This document shows positions 33,228 to 41,426 of a DNA stretch of 49,170 nt, piece after piece. Below the pieces are notes generated by a model that was not told the origin of the DNA, did no database searches, and saw nothing but the letters and a program-made list of their open reading frames with translations. Both the position numbers and the translations under genes were made by a program. This DNA comes from Caballeronia jiangsuensis (lineage in GTDB: Bacteria; Pseudomonadota; Gammaproteobacteria; Burkholderiales; Burkholderiaceae). Location of the stretch: assembly GCA_000648925.1 (NCBI GenBank), contig JFHF01000053.1, positions 1 through 49,170 on the forward strand. The letters are read 5' to 3'. Each line of letters begins with the position of its first letter. The stretch's first letter is position 1.

Positions 33228-34742
33228 ATGGAAAGCGCAACGAGTTCTGAAGGCGTGGTGACAATGGCGCGCGAGCAGACGCCGGACATCCGGTCCTGCC
33301 GTCGCATCGTTCCGGTCATACTCGCGGGCGGATCGGGCACACGTCTGTGGCCGATGTCGCGCGAGCAGTTTCCGAAGCAACTGATCGGCGTGGTCGGACG
33401 GGACTCGTTGCTGCAGGCTACCGTCATACGAATGGACGGCTTCGCGGCTGACTTCGACGTCGATGCGCAACCGATCATCGTATGCGGTGAAGAACATCGC
33501 TTCACCACGGAAGAGCAGGTGCGGCTATGCGGTGTCGATGCGAAGATCATCGTCGAGCCTGCACGCCGCGATACGGCGCCCGCGCTTACGCTCGCGGCGC
33601 TTGCAGCCATCGATCGCGACGAGGACGCGATTCTCGTGGCGATGCCATCGGATCATGCCATTTCGGACATCCCTGCGTTGCATGATGCAATCGCCATCGC
33701 CGCGAACTATGCGGAACGCGGCATGATCGTGACCTTGGGCATTCCGCCGACACGGCCCGACACCGGCTTCGGTTATATACGTCTCGGTGAACCGCTCGAT
33801 AACGGCGCGCATCTTATCGACCGCTTCGTCGAAAAGCCGGCGGCCGAACTCGCCGCTCAATACGTGGCCGCGCAAAGCTATTGGTGGAACAGTGGTATCT
33901 TCGTCGTTCGGGCGAGCGTGTGGCTCGATGCGCTTCATCACCTCAACGGCGAGATGCATGCGACATGCATCGCCGCGCTCAAGGACGGCAAGGTCGAGGG
34001 CCGCTTCATTCGTCCGTGTCCGGATCAGTTCGGGCGCGTGCCTTCCGACTCGATCGATTATGCGGTGATGGAACATATCGGCGACGCCATCTCACCTTGC
34101 AAGGGCGTAGTCGTGCCGCTGACGGCGGGCTGGTCGGATCTCGGCTCGTGGGACGCGGTGTGGGAAGCGATGGAGAAGGACGTGCTCGGTAACGTATCGA
34201 GCGGACGAGTGGTCTTCGAAGGCGCGACTTCGAGTTATGCGCGATCCGAGGGTGGCCGTCTGGTCGCGTGCGTCGGGACCGCCAACGTCGTCGTAATCGA
34301 TACCGATGATGCCGTGCTCGTCGCCGACCGTTCGCATGCGCAGGATATCAAGCGGCTCGTCGCGCGCATCCGCGAGCAGCATGCGCCCGAGGCGGAGATG
34401 CACCGCAAGGTGCGTCGCCCCTGGGGCTTTTACGATTCGATTGAACGCGGCGAGCGTTTTCAGGTCAAGCATATCGTGGTGGCGCCGGGCGCGCGGCTGT
34501 CGCTGCAGATGCATCATCATCGCGCGGAGCATTGGGTCGTCGTGCGCGGCACGGCGCTCGTCACGCGAGGCGATGACCAGTTTCTGCTCTCTGAAAACGA
34601 ATCGACGTATATTCCGCTTGGCGTGCGGCATCGTCTGGAAAATCCGGGCAAGGTGCAGCTCGAAATCATCGAAGTTCAATCGGGCTCTTATCTTGGCGAA
34701 GACGACATCGTGCGTCTGGACGATTGCTACGGCCGCATCTGA
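33228..34742 (+). CDS. manC: Mannose-1-phosphate guanylyltransferase / mannose-6-phosphate isomerase
   Basis: The 504-residue bifunctional enzyme begins with the GMP domain (ILAGGSGTRLWPMSREQFPKQ near 31-51; GTRLWP and FPK are signature). A type II PMI cupin follows at ~385-500 (RRPWGFYDSI, HHHRAEHWVV, YIPLGVRHRLEN, EIIEVQSG, DDIVR). It supplies GDP-mannose for Gmd from mannose-1-phosphate. The phosphomannomutase that makes mannose-1-phosphate is not in the window. An ATG at 33264 is an alternative start. The initiating transferase gene starts 36 bases after its stop. Confidence 0.95.
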   Translation: MESATSSEGVVTMAREQTPDIRSCRRIVPVILAGGSGTRLWPMSREQFPKQLIGVVGRDSLLQATVIRMDGFAADFDVDAQPIIVCGEEHRFTTEEQVRLCGVDAKIIVEPARRDTAPALTLAALAAIDRDEDAILVAMPSDHAISDIPALHDAIAIAANYAERGMIVTLGIPPTRPDTGFGYIRLGEPLDNGAHLIDRFVEKPAAELAAQYVAAQSYWWNSGIFVVRASVWLDALHHLNGEMHATCIAALKDGKVEGRFIRPCPDQFGRVPSDSIDYAVMEHIGDAISPCKGVVVPLTAGWSDLGSWDAVWEAMEKDVLGNVSSGRVVFEGATSSYARSEGGRLVACVGTANVVVIDTDDAVLVADRSHAQDIKRLVARIREQHAPEAEMHRKVRRPWGFYDSIERGERFQVKHIVVAPGARLSLQMHHHRAEHWVVVRGTALVTRGDDQFLLSENESTYIPLGVRHRLENPGKVQLEIIEVQSGSYLGEDDIVRLDDCYGRI

Positions 34743-34777
34743 TCTTATCGACAGCGCTCTCGAAACCGAGGTATGAC

Positions 34778-36154
34778 ATGCGCGATTTTCAGGGATTGCT
34801 GGCGCGGCTTTTCGATGTCGTCATGGTGGTGGGCGGCGCCACCGTAGCATCGCGAATCCGGTTCGACAGTATTGCCGAGCCGGGCTACTACATGCCTTTC
34901 GTCGCGTTTGCAGCGGCGTTTTCGCTCGTGCTGTTCCCGGGTTTCGGCGTGTACGAGTCGTGGCGCGGGCGCAGCAAGCTCGTGCTGGCGAGTCATGTTT
35001 CGCTCGCGTGGCTCGTCGTGCAGGCATGCGTACTCGTCCTGATGTTCTCGTTGCATCGAATCGACGATGTCTCCCGGCTCTGGTTTGCATACTGGACCGC
35101 CATGTCGGGTGCGCTGATGATCATGGGACGTCTTGCCACGCACGCCGTGCTTGCGCGCATGCGTCATGCCGGCATGAACTTTCATCGGGTGGCTGTCGTT
35201 GGCTGTGGGCGGCATTGCGAATCGATCATGAGAAGAATCGAGCGCGCGAGCCATTCGGGTTTTCGCACGATCGCCGTATTCAACGCATCCGCCGAATTGC
35301 CGATAACTTCGAGCGCACCCGTATTCGATGATTTCGATGCATTCGTCAGGCATGTCCGCGAGGAGCAGGTGGACGAAGTGTGGCTCGCGCTGCCGCTATC
35401 GCAAGATCGAACCATCCTGCGCTTCGTAAATGAATTCCGCGACGATCTCGTGAATGTGCGTTTCATTCCCGACGTGCGCAGTCTCGCGCTCTTCGAAAGC
35501 GGCGTGACGGAGTTGCTGGGTGTGGCCGCTATCAATCTTATGGCCTCGCCGATTTCGCAGAGAGCATTGCTGCAGAAAGACGTTTTCGATCGGTTATTCG
35601 CGCTCGCGGCGCTGATCGCAATCGCACCGATCCTGATCGTCGTCGCCATTGCGGTCAAGCTGAGTTCGCCGGGCCCCGTGTTTTTCAGGCAGCGCCGCAA
35701 GGGCGCGGATGGACGGGAGTTCACCATCTACAAGTTCCGCTCGATGCGCCTGCATGCCGAGAAGGCCGGCGTTCTCCGGCAAGCCACGCGTAACGATCCG
35801 CGAGTGACGCGCGTCGGCGCCTTCCTGCGTCGCACTAGCCTCGACGAACTGCCGCAATTTTTCAATGTATTGCGTGGGGACATGTCCGTCGTGGGACCGC
35901 GTCCGCATGCGCTCGAACATGACGATCTGTATCAGAAAGTCGTGCAAGGTTATATCCATCGATATCGGATCAAGCCGGGAATCACGGGCTGGGCGCAGGT
36001 CAACGGCTTTCGTGGGGAGACGGACCGGATAGAAAAAATGGAAGCGCGCGTGGCGCATGATTTGTACTATCTGGGGAACTGGTCCTTCGCATTGGATATG
36101 CGCATCATCGCCGCGACGGTGTTCAAGGGGCTGCGCAGTATCAACGCTTATTGA
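34778..36154 (+). CDS. wcaJ: Undecaprenyl-phosphate sugar-1-phosphate transferase (WcaJ-like)
   Basis: The product is 458 residues from the ATG at 34778 (GAGG upstream). The N-terminal ~125 residues hold about four membrane helices, then a Rossmann-like CoA-binding domain (~135-250), another helix (~270-292) and the bacterial sugar transferase catalytic domain. Its core blocks are KFRSMR, RRTSLDELPQFFNVLRGDMSVVGPRP (catalytic Asp356-Glu357) and KPGITGWAQVNG. These enzymes start the repeat by moving a hexose-1-phosphate, usually glucose, onto undecaprenyl phosphate. The long five-helix form is the WcaJ/CpsE (PglC-like plus N-terminal region) type. It follows manC. Confidence 0.93.
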   Translation: MRDFQGLLARLFDVVMVVGGATVASRIRFDSIAEPGYYMPFVAFAAAFSLVLFPGFGVYESWRGRSKLVLASHVSLAWLVVQACVLVLMFSLHRIDDVSRLWFAYWTAMSGALMIMGRLATHAVLARMRHAGMNFHRVAVVGCGRHCESIMRRIERASHSGFRTIAVFNASAELPITSSAPVFDDFDAFVRHVREEQVDEVWLALPLSQDRTILRFVNEFRDDLVNVRFIPDVRSLALFESGVTELLGVAAINLMASPISQRALLQKDVFDRLFALAALIAIAPILIVVAIAVKLSSPGPVFFRQRRKGADGREFTIYKFRSMRLHAEKAGVLRQATRNDPRVTRVGAFLRRTSLDELPQFFNVLRGDMSVVGPRPHALEHDDLYQKVVQGYIHRYRIKPGITGWAQVNGFRGETDRIEKMEARVAHDLYYLGNWSFALDMRIIAATVFKGLRSINAY

Positions 36155-36194
36155 TCCGGTCGCATCGCTTGGGCAGGCGTGCGACACGCGCGCT

Positions 36195-36962
36195 TCATCT
36201 CTTTCTCGCGACGAACGTCGCTGACAGATCCGCGGCACCGAGTTCGCCGCCCATCCATCTCACGCTATCGAGTACCTCGAAGCCACTGAGATCCAGCATG
36301 AGCTCGACTTCGGGCCTGAACATATAGCGCATGACATGTGTTTCGAGGACTGTCTCGACGCTCTGCGTTTTCCAGTCGGTCATGAGAATCGTGTATTTGA
36401 CGGCTACCGTATTGTCGTGCGGACGCATCATCGGCTCGGCGATCCGTATCAGCCCGGTATCTTCGCTGCATGCACGCTTGATGCGCACTTTTGGCGGATC
36501 GGCAAGCACCGCCGGGCCATACCAGCAATCGAACAGGAACAGCCCGGAGCGCGGCAGATGCGTAGCCGCCGTGTGGCACATGGCCATGAAGTCGGCGTTG
36601 GTCGTCTGATAGCTCGCGACATGGAACAGCGAGACTACGGCGTCATAGAGCTCGTCCGTTCGGACGGTGCGTGCATCGCCTTGCTGGAACTTCAGCCGCC
36701 TGGCGACCGAGCCCGGCAGTGTGATGCGCCTCGCATCCGCGCGGGCGAGCATATCCGCACTGATGTCGATGCCGGCCACGCTGAATCCTGTCGTTGCGAG
36801 TTCCGCCGCGTGGCGGCCGGTTCGGCAACCGAGGTCCATCAGATTGCCGCCGACTATTCCATATCGTCCTAGAAGATTGGCGACGAACTCGGCTTCTGCC
36901 TTGTAGTTTTTCTCATGATAGAAAAGATCATAGTATTGCGAGTAGCGCTGACTGAAACTCAT
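36195..36962 (-). CDS. Class I SAM-dependent methyltransferase
   Basis: The product is 255 residues from the ATG at 36962. The SAM-binding motif I is DLGCRTGRH (43-51), with acidic motif II ending at GIDIS (65-69) and the QGDARTV segment (~95). The N-terminus FSQRYSQYYDLFYHEKNYKAEAEF is typical of small-molecule or sugar methyltransferases of this group. It converges on the priming transferase gene (40 bases) and faces away from the right-hand regulator. It may methylate a sugar of the EPS, as is seen with similar enzymes in O-antigen clusters, but the target is inferred. Confidence 0.84.
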   Translation of the reverse strand: MSFSQRYSQYYDLFYHEKNYKAEAEFVANLLGRYGIVGGNLMDLGCRTGRHAAELATTGFSVAGIDISADMLARADARRITLPGSVARRLKFQQGDARTVRTDELYDAVVSLFHVASYQTTNADFMAMCHTAATHLPRSGLFLFDCWYGPAVLADPPKVRIKRACSEDTGLIRIAEPMMRPHDNTVAVKYTILMTDWKTQSVETVLETHVMRYMFRPEVELMLDLSGFEVLDSVRWMGGELGAADLSATFVARKR

Positions 36963-37474
36963 GAGAGGCGACTCCGAAACGAAAACCAGTCCTCGAGATG
37001 TACTCATTCACGACAGAGGGTAGCCACCGCGCGGTTCACGACTGCACGCGTGACGGAATTCGGCAAGGTGTTGGCCGGATCGCCGATAGCTTTGAAAGTG
37101 CAGTTTTCGGCATGGACAAATCAATACATCGAACTGCAATTCGAATGAGATAACTTTCATTCGGACTGAATCTTTCGATCCCGAGAAATGGAAAAGGAAA
37201 ACGTTTGCGCTTGCCGTCGTTGCGCTATTCGGGGAACACGCGTTTCGAAAGCTTCCAAATAGATTGGTAGTCCGAATGCTATCGCTGATTGCGCGAGGAA
37301 ACGCGGGCGAAGTCGGAGGCCGTGAGCGCTCAGCGACTCGATGCGGCATTCTCGGCCAAGATCATGCTCTTGCCCGCCACGGCGGAAAGGATGTACCTAA
37401 TAGAAGACTAACCTGCCGGAATCATACGCAAACTACCCCATATATCTGCAACCGAAACATAGGGAGCTAACGCC
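36963..37474. promoter_or_regulatory. Intergenic region before the right-hand regulator
   Basis: These 512 bases hold no supported gene. A perfect 7-base dyad lies at 37143-37164. The methyltransferase promoter (minus) and the regulator promoter (plus) must both be here. No clear JUMPstart was seen. Confidence 0.45.
37143..37164. promoter_or_regulatory. Inverted repeat CGAATGA-N8-TCATTCG
   Basis: A perfect 7-base dyad (37143-37149 and 37158-37164) with an 8-base spacer in the AT-rich part of the gap, similar in geometry to the dyad at 16435-16458 before the other paralogous regulator, though the bases differ. Confidence 0.35.
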
Positions 37475-38464
37475 ATGTCTCACGTTACGGCCTTCGGCGA
37501 TGCAGAGATCAGCAGTCTTTATCACTCATCTGAAGAGAGAGTGACAAAGCTCATAGGAATTTTGCTTTACGACGGATTCTCGCTTCTCGGAGCAGGAACG
37601 CTCGCCGAGGCGCTTCATATCGCCAACGAAACGCAATCTTCCGGCCTGAACAATGGCGTGACTTATAGCGTGCGACTGGTCTCCGCGCGTGGCGGCGCGG
37701 TAGCCTGTTCGTCGTCGGTGTGCGTATGGACGGAGCGATTGGGCGGCCAGCGGTTCCAGGGCTTCGATGCGCTGTATGTCGCGGGCGGCACCGGCGTGAC
37801 GCGTGCGGCCGCGGATGAAAGCCTCATCGATTCATTGAGGATCGCGTGTTCTCAAAGCGGCGTGGTCAGTTCGCTCGGCAATGGCGACGTGATGCTTGCG
37901 GCCGCGGGCATTTCGCGGCGCGATTGGGCGTCGGTGGGCCGTGGCGTATGGAATACCGGGACATCGAAGAGTGCGGCCTCGACAGAACGCAACGACGCGC
38001 TGATCAACTCGCTCGCGCTCGTGAAGCGCGATCTAGGCTACGACATCGCGACCGCGGTGGCTGACCGGCTCTCTTCGTCGAACGATCAGCATCTGCCGAT
38101 CATGCTGAGCACGATCGGTACGACCACGTTGGCCGAAAAGGCGCAGGAATCCGCGCGCTGGCTCGAACGAAATTGCGGACGTCCCATCTCGGTCGGCGAT
38201 GCGGCGCGCACGGTGGCGATGAGTGAGCGCAATTTCCTGCGCCTGTTCAAACGTGAGATGGGGCTCACGCCGTCGCAATATCTTTTGCGTGCGCGGCTCG
38301 ATCTGAGTTGTAAACTGCTCGTCAAAAGCGATTTGCCGATCGACAAGATCGCGCGCAGAACGGGATTGACCAATGGGGAAAGATTTTCGAAGGTATTCAG
38401 AAAGCAGTTTCTGATGTCGCCGACGGAGTACCGGTCGAAGCGGAAAAACGGCGATGCGTTGTGA
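37475..38464 (+). CDS. GlxA/AraC-like regulator flanking the EPS cluster (right copy)
   Basis: The product is 329 residues from the ATG at 37475 (AGGGAG upstream), a paralogue of 16524-17513. Both share the IxxYDGFSLLxAGTLAEALHxAN opening, an xRGGxVxCSSS block and nearly the same AraC domain (SERNFLRLFKREMGLTPSQYLLRARLDL). The DJ-1/PfpI-like part lost its catalytic cysteine (SLGNGDVMLAAAG) and the HW segment. It converges on the FtsH-like gene, with a strong hairpin between them. The pair stands around the EPS core, so joint or antagonistic control of the polymer genes is likely. Evidence for control is positional. Confidence 0.87.
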   Translation: MSHVTAFGDAEISSLYHSSEERVTKLIGILLYDGFSLLGAGTLAEALHIANETQSSGLNNGVTYSVRLVSARGGAVACSSSVCVWTERLGGQRFQGFDALYVAGGTGVTRAAADESLIDSLRIACSQSGVVSSLGNGDVMLAAAGISRRDWASVGRGVWNTGTSKSAASTERNDALINSLALVKRDLGYDIATAVADRLSSSNDQHLPIMLSTIGTTTLAEKAQESARWLERNCGRPISVGDAARTVAMSERNFLRLFKREMGLTPSQYLLRARLDLSCKLLVKSDLPIDKIARRTGLTNGERFSKVFRKQFLMSPTEYRSKRKNGDAL

Positions 38465-38494
38465 TTGCCGTTGGCATCGAAGAAGATGAACATC

Positions 38495-38522
38495 GGCTCG
38501 AAACCGAACGCGGTTTCGAGCC
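38495..38522. terminator. 11-bp perfect hairpin between convergent genes
   Basis: GGCTCGAAACC (38495-38505), GAACGC loop, GGTTTCGAGCC (38512-38522). It sits midway between the stops at 38464 and 38575 and probably ends transcription in both directions. A U tract is absent on both sides. Confidence 0.6.
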
Positions 38523-38574
38523 AACGGAACGCGGCCTTCGCGTCCCTATACGTTTCCCGCGATAGCAGAAGCGC

Positions 38575-40494
38575 TCAGGCGGCAAGCACTTCGTTGACCG
38601 CCGCTTGCGCATTCTCCACTGCCGCCGCGTGCTCGCGAATCAGCCGATACACGGTCTCGCCAGGCACGGTCTCAGATTCGAGCAACTGATCGGCGATTGC
38701 ACGCAACACCGGCTCGTTCGCCTGCAGTAGCGCGAAGCATTCATCGCTCAGATCGTGCAGCAACGCGTTCGCGTGTCCGATCGAATTCTTCAGTTGCAAG
38801 CCCGCATACTGCTGCGGCAGGGCGGCAAGACTGAAGAGATTGCCGTCCTCGTTGAAGCCGAATTTCGACACCATGTCGAGGCTGATACGCGACGCTTCCT
38901 GAAGATCCGACGCCGCGCCGCTGGATGCTTCGTCGAACATCAGCAGTTCCGCATTGCGCCCGCCGAGCAGCACCTGAATCTCGTTGCGCAGTTCGGTCTC
39001 GCGATACAGATGCTTGTCCTGCATCTTCGTGATGAGCGCTACGCCCAAGGCGCCGCCGCGCGGCAGAATCGTCACTTCTTCGAGCACGCCCGTGTCGAGG
39101 AGTGCCGCGACGAGCCCGTGACCCGCTTCATGCACCGCGATGCGCGTGCGTTCGTCGTCGGACAAGGCGCGCTCCGCGCCGTTGACATCGCCGATGCGCG
39201 CGATCTTGATCGCTTCGAGGAAATGCTTCGCGGACACTTCACGTTCGCCCGCCTTGCGCGCGACGAGGCCCGCCTGATTGACGATCATCGACAGCGTAGC
39301 CGGCGAAAGACCCGTAGTGAGACGCGCGAGTTGATCGAAGTCGATGTCTTCGTTTTTCTTCTTCAGATTGGCCGCATAGAAACGCAGGATCTCGGCGCGA
39401 TCGTCGAGACTCGGCAGACGCACCTGCACCGTGCGGTCGAAACGGCCGGGGCGCCGCATTGCTTCGTCGAGATTGTCCGGATGGTTCGTAGCAGCGACGA
39501 TGATCACGCCTTCGTTCGAGGCGAAGCCGTCCATCTCCGCGAGCAGTTGATTGATGATGCGGTTGCTCTCCGCTTCGACGGGACCGCCGCCGGTATCGGT
39601 GCGCTTGCCGAGGCCATCGGCTTCATCGATGAAGATCACGGTCGGCGCGTTCTTGCGCGCGAGCTCGAACAGATGCTTCACTTTCTGGATGCCGACGCCG
39701 TAATACTTCGCGCTGAAATAGCTGCCCGTGATCGCGATGAAGTTCGCGCCGCATTCGCCCGCGAGCGCTTGCGCGAGTCGCGTCTTGCCGACGCCGGGGC
39801 CGCCGGTCATCAGAATGCCGCACGGTGCGCGCACACCCATGCCGGTAAATTGTGCGGGCTCGGTCAGCCACGCGCGCACATCCGTGAGCGCGGCTTTCGC
39901 TTCGCCTGCGCCGATGACGTCATCGAAACGCAGCGTCGGCGACTCGCCGAGCAACTGCGCGCCGCCCCGCATCTCGCGACGCATGAACCAGAGAATGCCG
40001 CCGAGCATCAAGAGCGGCAGCAGAAGGCTCAGGATGTCGCGCGAACGATCGAACATTTCGCTCCAGCGCGCCACGCCCGTTCGCACGTCGGCGTCGGGCA
40101 GCCAGACGAGTTGATAAGGCGAACTCGCGCCAGGCTTCATATCGCCGAGCAGCAGCGCATTGGAGAACGCGCCGTTATGGTCGGCCACGTAGTACTTCTC
40201 GCCCTTCAACGTGGAGACGAGAATCGCATCGGGACTCACGCCGATCGTCGCGACGTTTTTGTCGCGGATATCGGTCAGCATTTCCGATGCGTCCTTCTCC
40301 CGATGCGTCCACGCCGATGCTTCATGGCGCATCTGACTGGCGACGCCTGTGAGCGCCGCCGACTGCGATTGCGCGGCATGCAACTCATGGCGCCAATGCA
40401 GGAAGCCCGCGCCCGCCACGAGCGTGGCTGCGATCACACCATACGCGATATATCGGCCAACACGTGACCGCAGCGAATTCCTTGCCGGTTTCAT
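38575..40494 (-). CDS. FtsH-like membrane AAA+ metalloprotease (divergent paralogue)
   Basis: The product is 639 residues from the ATG at 40494 (GGGAAAG upstream); positions here count from a preceding TTG codon, so subtract one. A membrane helix (~15-33), a periplasmic domain (~35-150), a second helix (~153-172), the AAA+ module and the M41 protease follow. Walker A is TGGPGVGKT (231-239), Walker B VIFIDEAD (287-294), arginine fingers in MRRPGRFDR (347-355), zinc site HEAGH (456-460) and third ligand Asp531. The FtsH pore loop MFVG is replaced by KYYG (264-267) and NRPD by NHPD, so it is not the housekeeping FtsH. A quality-control or regulated proteolysis role is likely. Confidence 0.92.
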   Translation of the reverse strand: MKPARNSLRSRVGRYIAYGVIAATLVAGAGFLHWRHELHAAQSQSAALTGVASQMRHEASAWTHREKDASEMLTDIRDKNVATIGVSPDAILVSTLKGEKYYVADHNGAFSNALLLGDMKPGASSPYQLVWLPDADVRTGVARWSEMFDRSRDILSLLLPLLMLGGILWFMRREMRGGAQLLGESPTLRFDDVIGAGEAKAALTDVRAWLTEPAQFTGMGVRAPCGILMTGGPGVGKTRLAQALAGECGANFIAITGSYFSAKYYGVGIQKVKHLFELARKNAPTVIFIDEADGLGKRTDTGGGPVEAESNRIINQLLAEMDGFASNEGVIIVAATNHPDNLDEAMRRPGRFDRTVQVRLPSLDDRAEILRFYAANLKKKNEDIDFDQLARLTTGLSPATLSMIVNQAGLVARKAGEREVSAKHFLEAIKIARIGDVNGAERALSDDERTRIAVHEAGHGLVAALLDTGVLEEVTILPRGGALGVALITKMQDKHLYRETELRNEIQVLLGGRNAELLMFDEASSGAASDLQEASRISLDMVSKFGFNEDGNLFSLAALPQQYAGLQLKNSIGHANALLHDLSDECFALLQANEPVLRAIADQLLESETVPGETVYRLIREHAAAVENAQAAVNEVLAA

Positions 40495-41009
40495 CAATTC
40501 TTTCCCAATGGGACCGCGAGGGCGGCGCCAGTCAATCTATCGTCGGAAGAAATGGCATCCGAACGTGTCTCTGTTCGTGCTCCGGTGGTGGGATGCCCGC
40601 GCGATGTCTTGATCCTCAAGATGGCGAAGCGATCGACCTTGAACCGCAGATCGTCAACCATGTGAGCATGGCCCTTTTATCGGGAGGTGCTCCGCTGGAA
40701 TGGTGCCCAAAATGCATGACCATTCGATAACGCGGAACAGCGCGCGAACGAGCGTCGAACACGTCGTTTCAGCTTTCACGTCCCTTTTTTTAATTAACGG
40801 CAGGTGACGAGTCTTCTTGACGACCGTGTAAAAAGTGGATGCTCCGCGCTCGCGGCGTGATGCAGGTTTGATGGCGTATGCAGGACGGAGCAAGGATATC
40901 ACGGGAAAAAACTATGCTCCATCCGGTAAGGAATACTGCTTGCTTAAGCTAGTCCACTGTCCGCGACCATGGGGCGCGCGGCGGATCTGAACCGGAGGGA
41001 CATAACATC
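40495..41009. other. Intergenic region, FtsH-like / DUF1328
   Basis: These 515 bases carry one small candidate frame (40593-40730). The rest includes an AT-rich T-run at ~40784-40798 and no other recognised element. The promoter of the FtsH-like gene should lie near 40500-40600. Confidence 0.4.
40593..40730 (+). CDS. Possible 45-residue CxxC mini-protein
   Basis: A short frame from the ATG at 40593 with a GGTGG sequence immediately upstream. The peptide includes GEAIDLEPQIVNHV, an amphipathic ALLSGGAPLEW stretch, and a CPKC pair near the end that could bind zinc. No homologue is known to me, codon use is only moderately typical and the region is otherwise noncoding. A longer upstream start (40464) is possible but overlaps the FtsH-like gene start. 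Treat it as a candidate only. Confidence 0.3.
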   Translation: MPARCLDPQDGEAIDLEPQIVNHVSMALLSGGAPLEWCPKCMTIR

Positions 41010-41171
41010 ATGTTGTATTACGCGTTGGTCTTTTTCATTATCGCGATCATCGCCGCCGCCCTCGGGTTCGGCGGCATCGCGGCAGGTGCGGCGAGTATCG
41101 CGAAGATCCTATTCTTCATATTCCTCGTCATCTTCCTCGTGACGCTGGTGATGGGCCTCATGCGACGTTGA
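41010..41171 (+). CDS. DUF1328 (UPF0391) small membrane protein
   Basis: This 53-residue protein has two hydrophobic helices (~4-27 and ~32-50) joined by a Gly/Ala-rich turn (FGGIAAGAASIAK), the pattern of the DUF1328/YtjA family. A GGAGGGA site precedes the ATG. These proteins are often stress- or stationary-phase-induced and of unknown function. A strong intrinsic terminator follows at 41188. Confidence 0.9.
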   Translation: MLYYALVFFIIAIIAAALGFGGIAAGAASIAKILFFIFLVIFLVTLVMGLMRR

Positions 41172-41187
41172 CGGCCCTCTTGTATGA

Positions 41188-41222
41188 GCGTCGTGTCGAG
41201 GCTGGTCGACACGACGCTTTTT
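41188..41222 (+). terminator. Strong intrinsic terminator after DUF1328 gene
   Basis: GCGTCGTGTCGA (41188-41199), GGCTGG loop, TCGACACGACGC (41206-41217), then TTTTT (41218-41222). A perfect 12-bp stem with a T-run. It also lies 10 bases past the minus-strand stop of the DUF2783 gene, and its stem can act on that strand too. Confidence 0.92.
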
Positions 41223-41231
41223 CTTCGCGAA

Positions 41232-41411
41232 TCAATCTGCGATTCCATCGCTCGCTTCATCGATCAACCTGAGCGATACGTCCGGATCGTTCATCTTGCC
41301 GATTGCAAGCAAGGCAAAGCGCGCGAGAAAAAGCGATGCGTTCGCTTCGCCGAGTTGCGTCATCGTCTTGCACAGGCGCGTGTAGACGGCGTCGAGTTCT
41401 GCATCGTTCAT
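41232..41411 (-). CDS. DUF2783 mini-protein
   Basis: This 59-residue protein (ATG at 41411, GAGGGAGA site) carries the DUF2783-like pattern: ELDAVYTRLCKTMTQLGE, then LFLARFALLAIGKMND and a short C-terminal helix. The family is found next to FAD-dependent aromatic monooxygenases and lyases. Here its start is 16 bases after the stop of such a monooxygenase gene, so they form an operon. A partner or assembly role is suggested by this association; no activity is known. Confidence 0.82.
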   Translation of the reverse strand: MNDAELDAVYTRLCKTMTQLGEANASLFLARFALLAIGKMNDPDVSLRLIDEASDGIAD

Positions 41412-41426
41412 GATCTTCTCCCTCGT

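Noticed and set aside
38755..40467. 570-residue open frame on the plus strand
   Set aside because: Antisense to the FtsH-like gene, which has all catalytic motifs. The product resembles no family.
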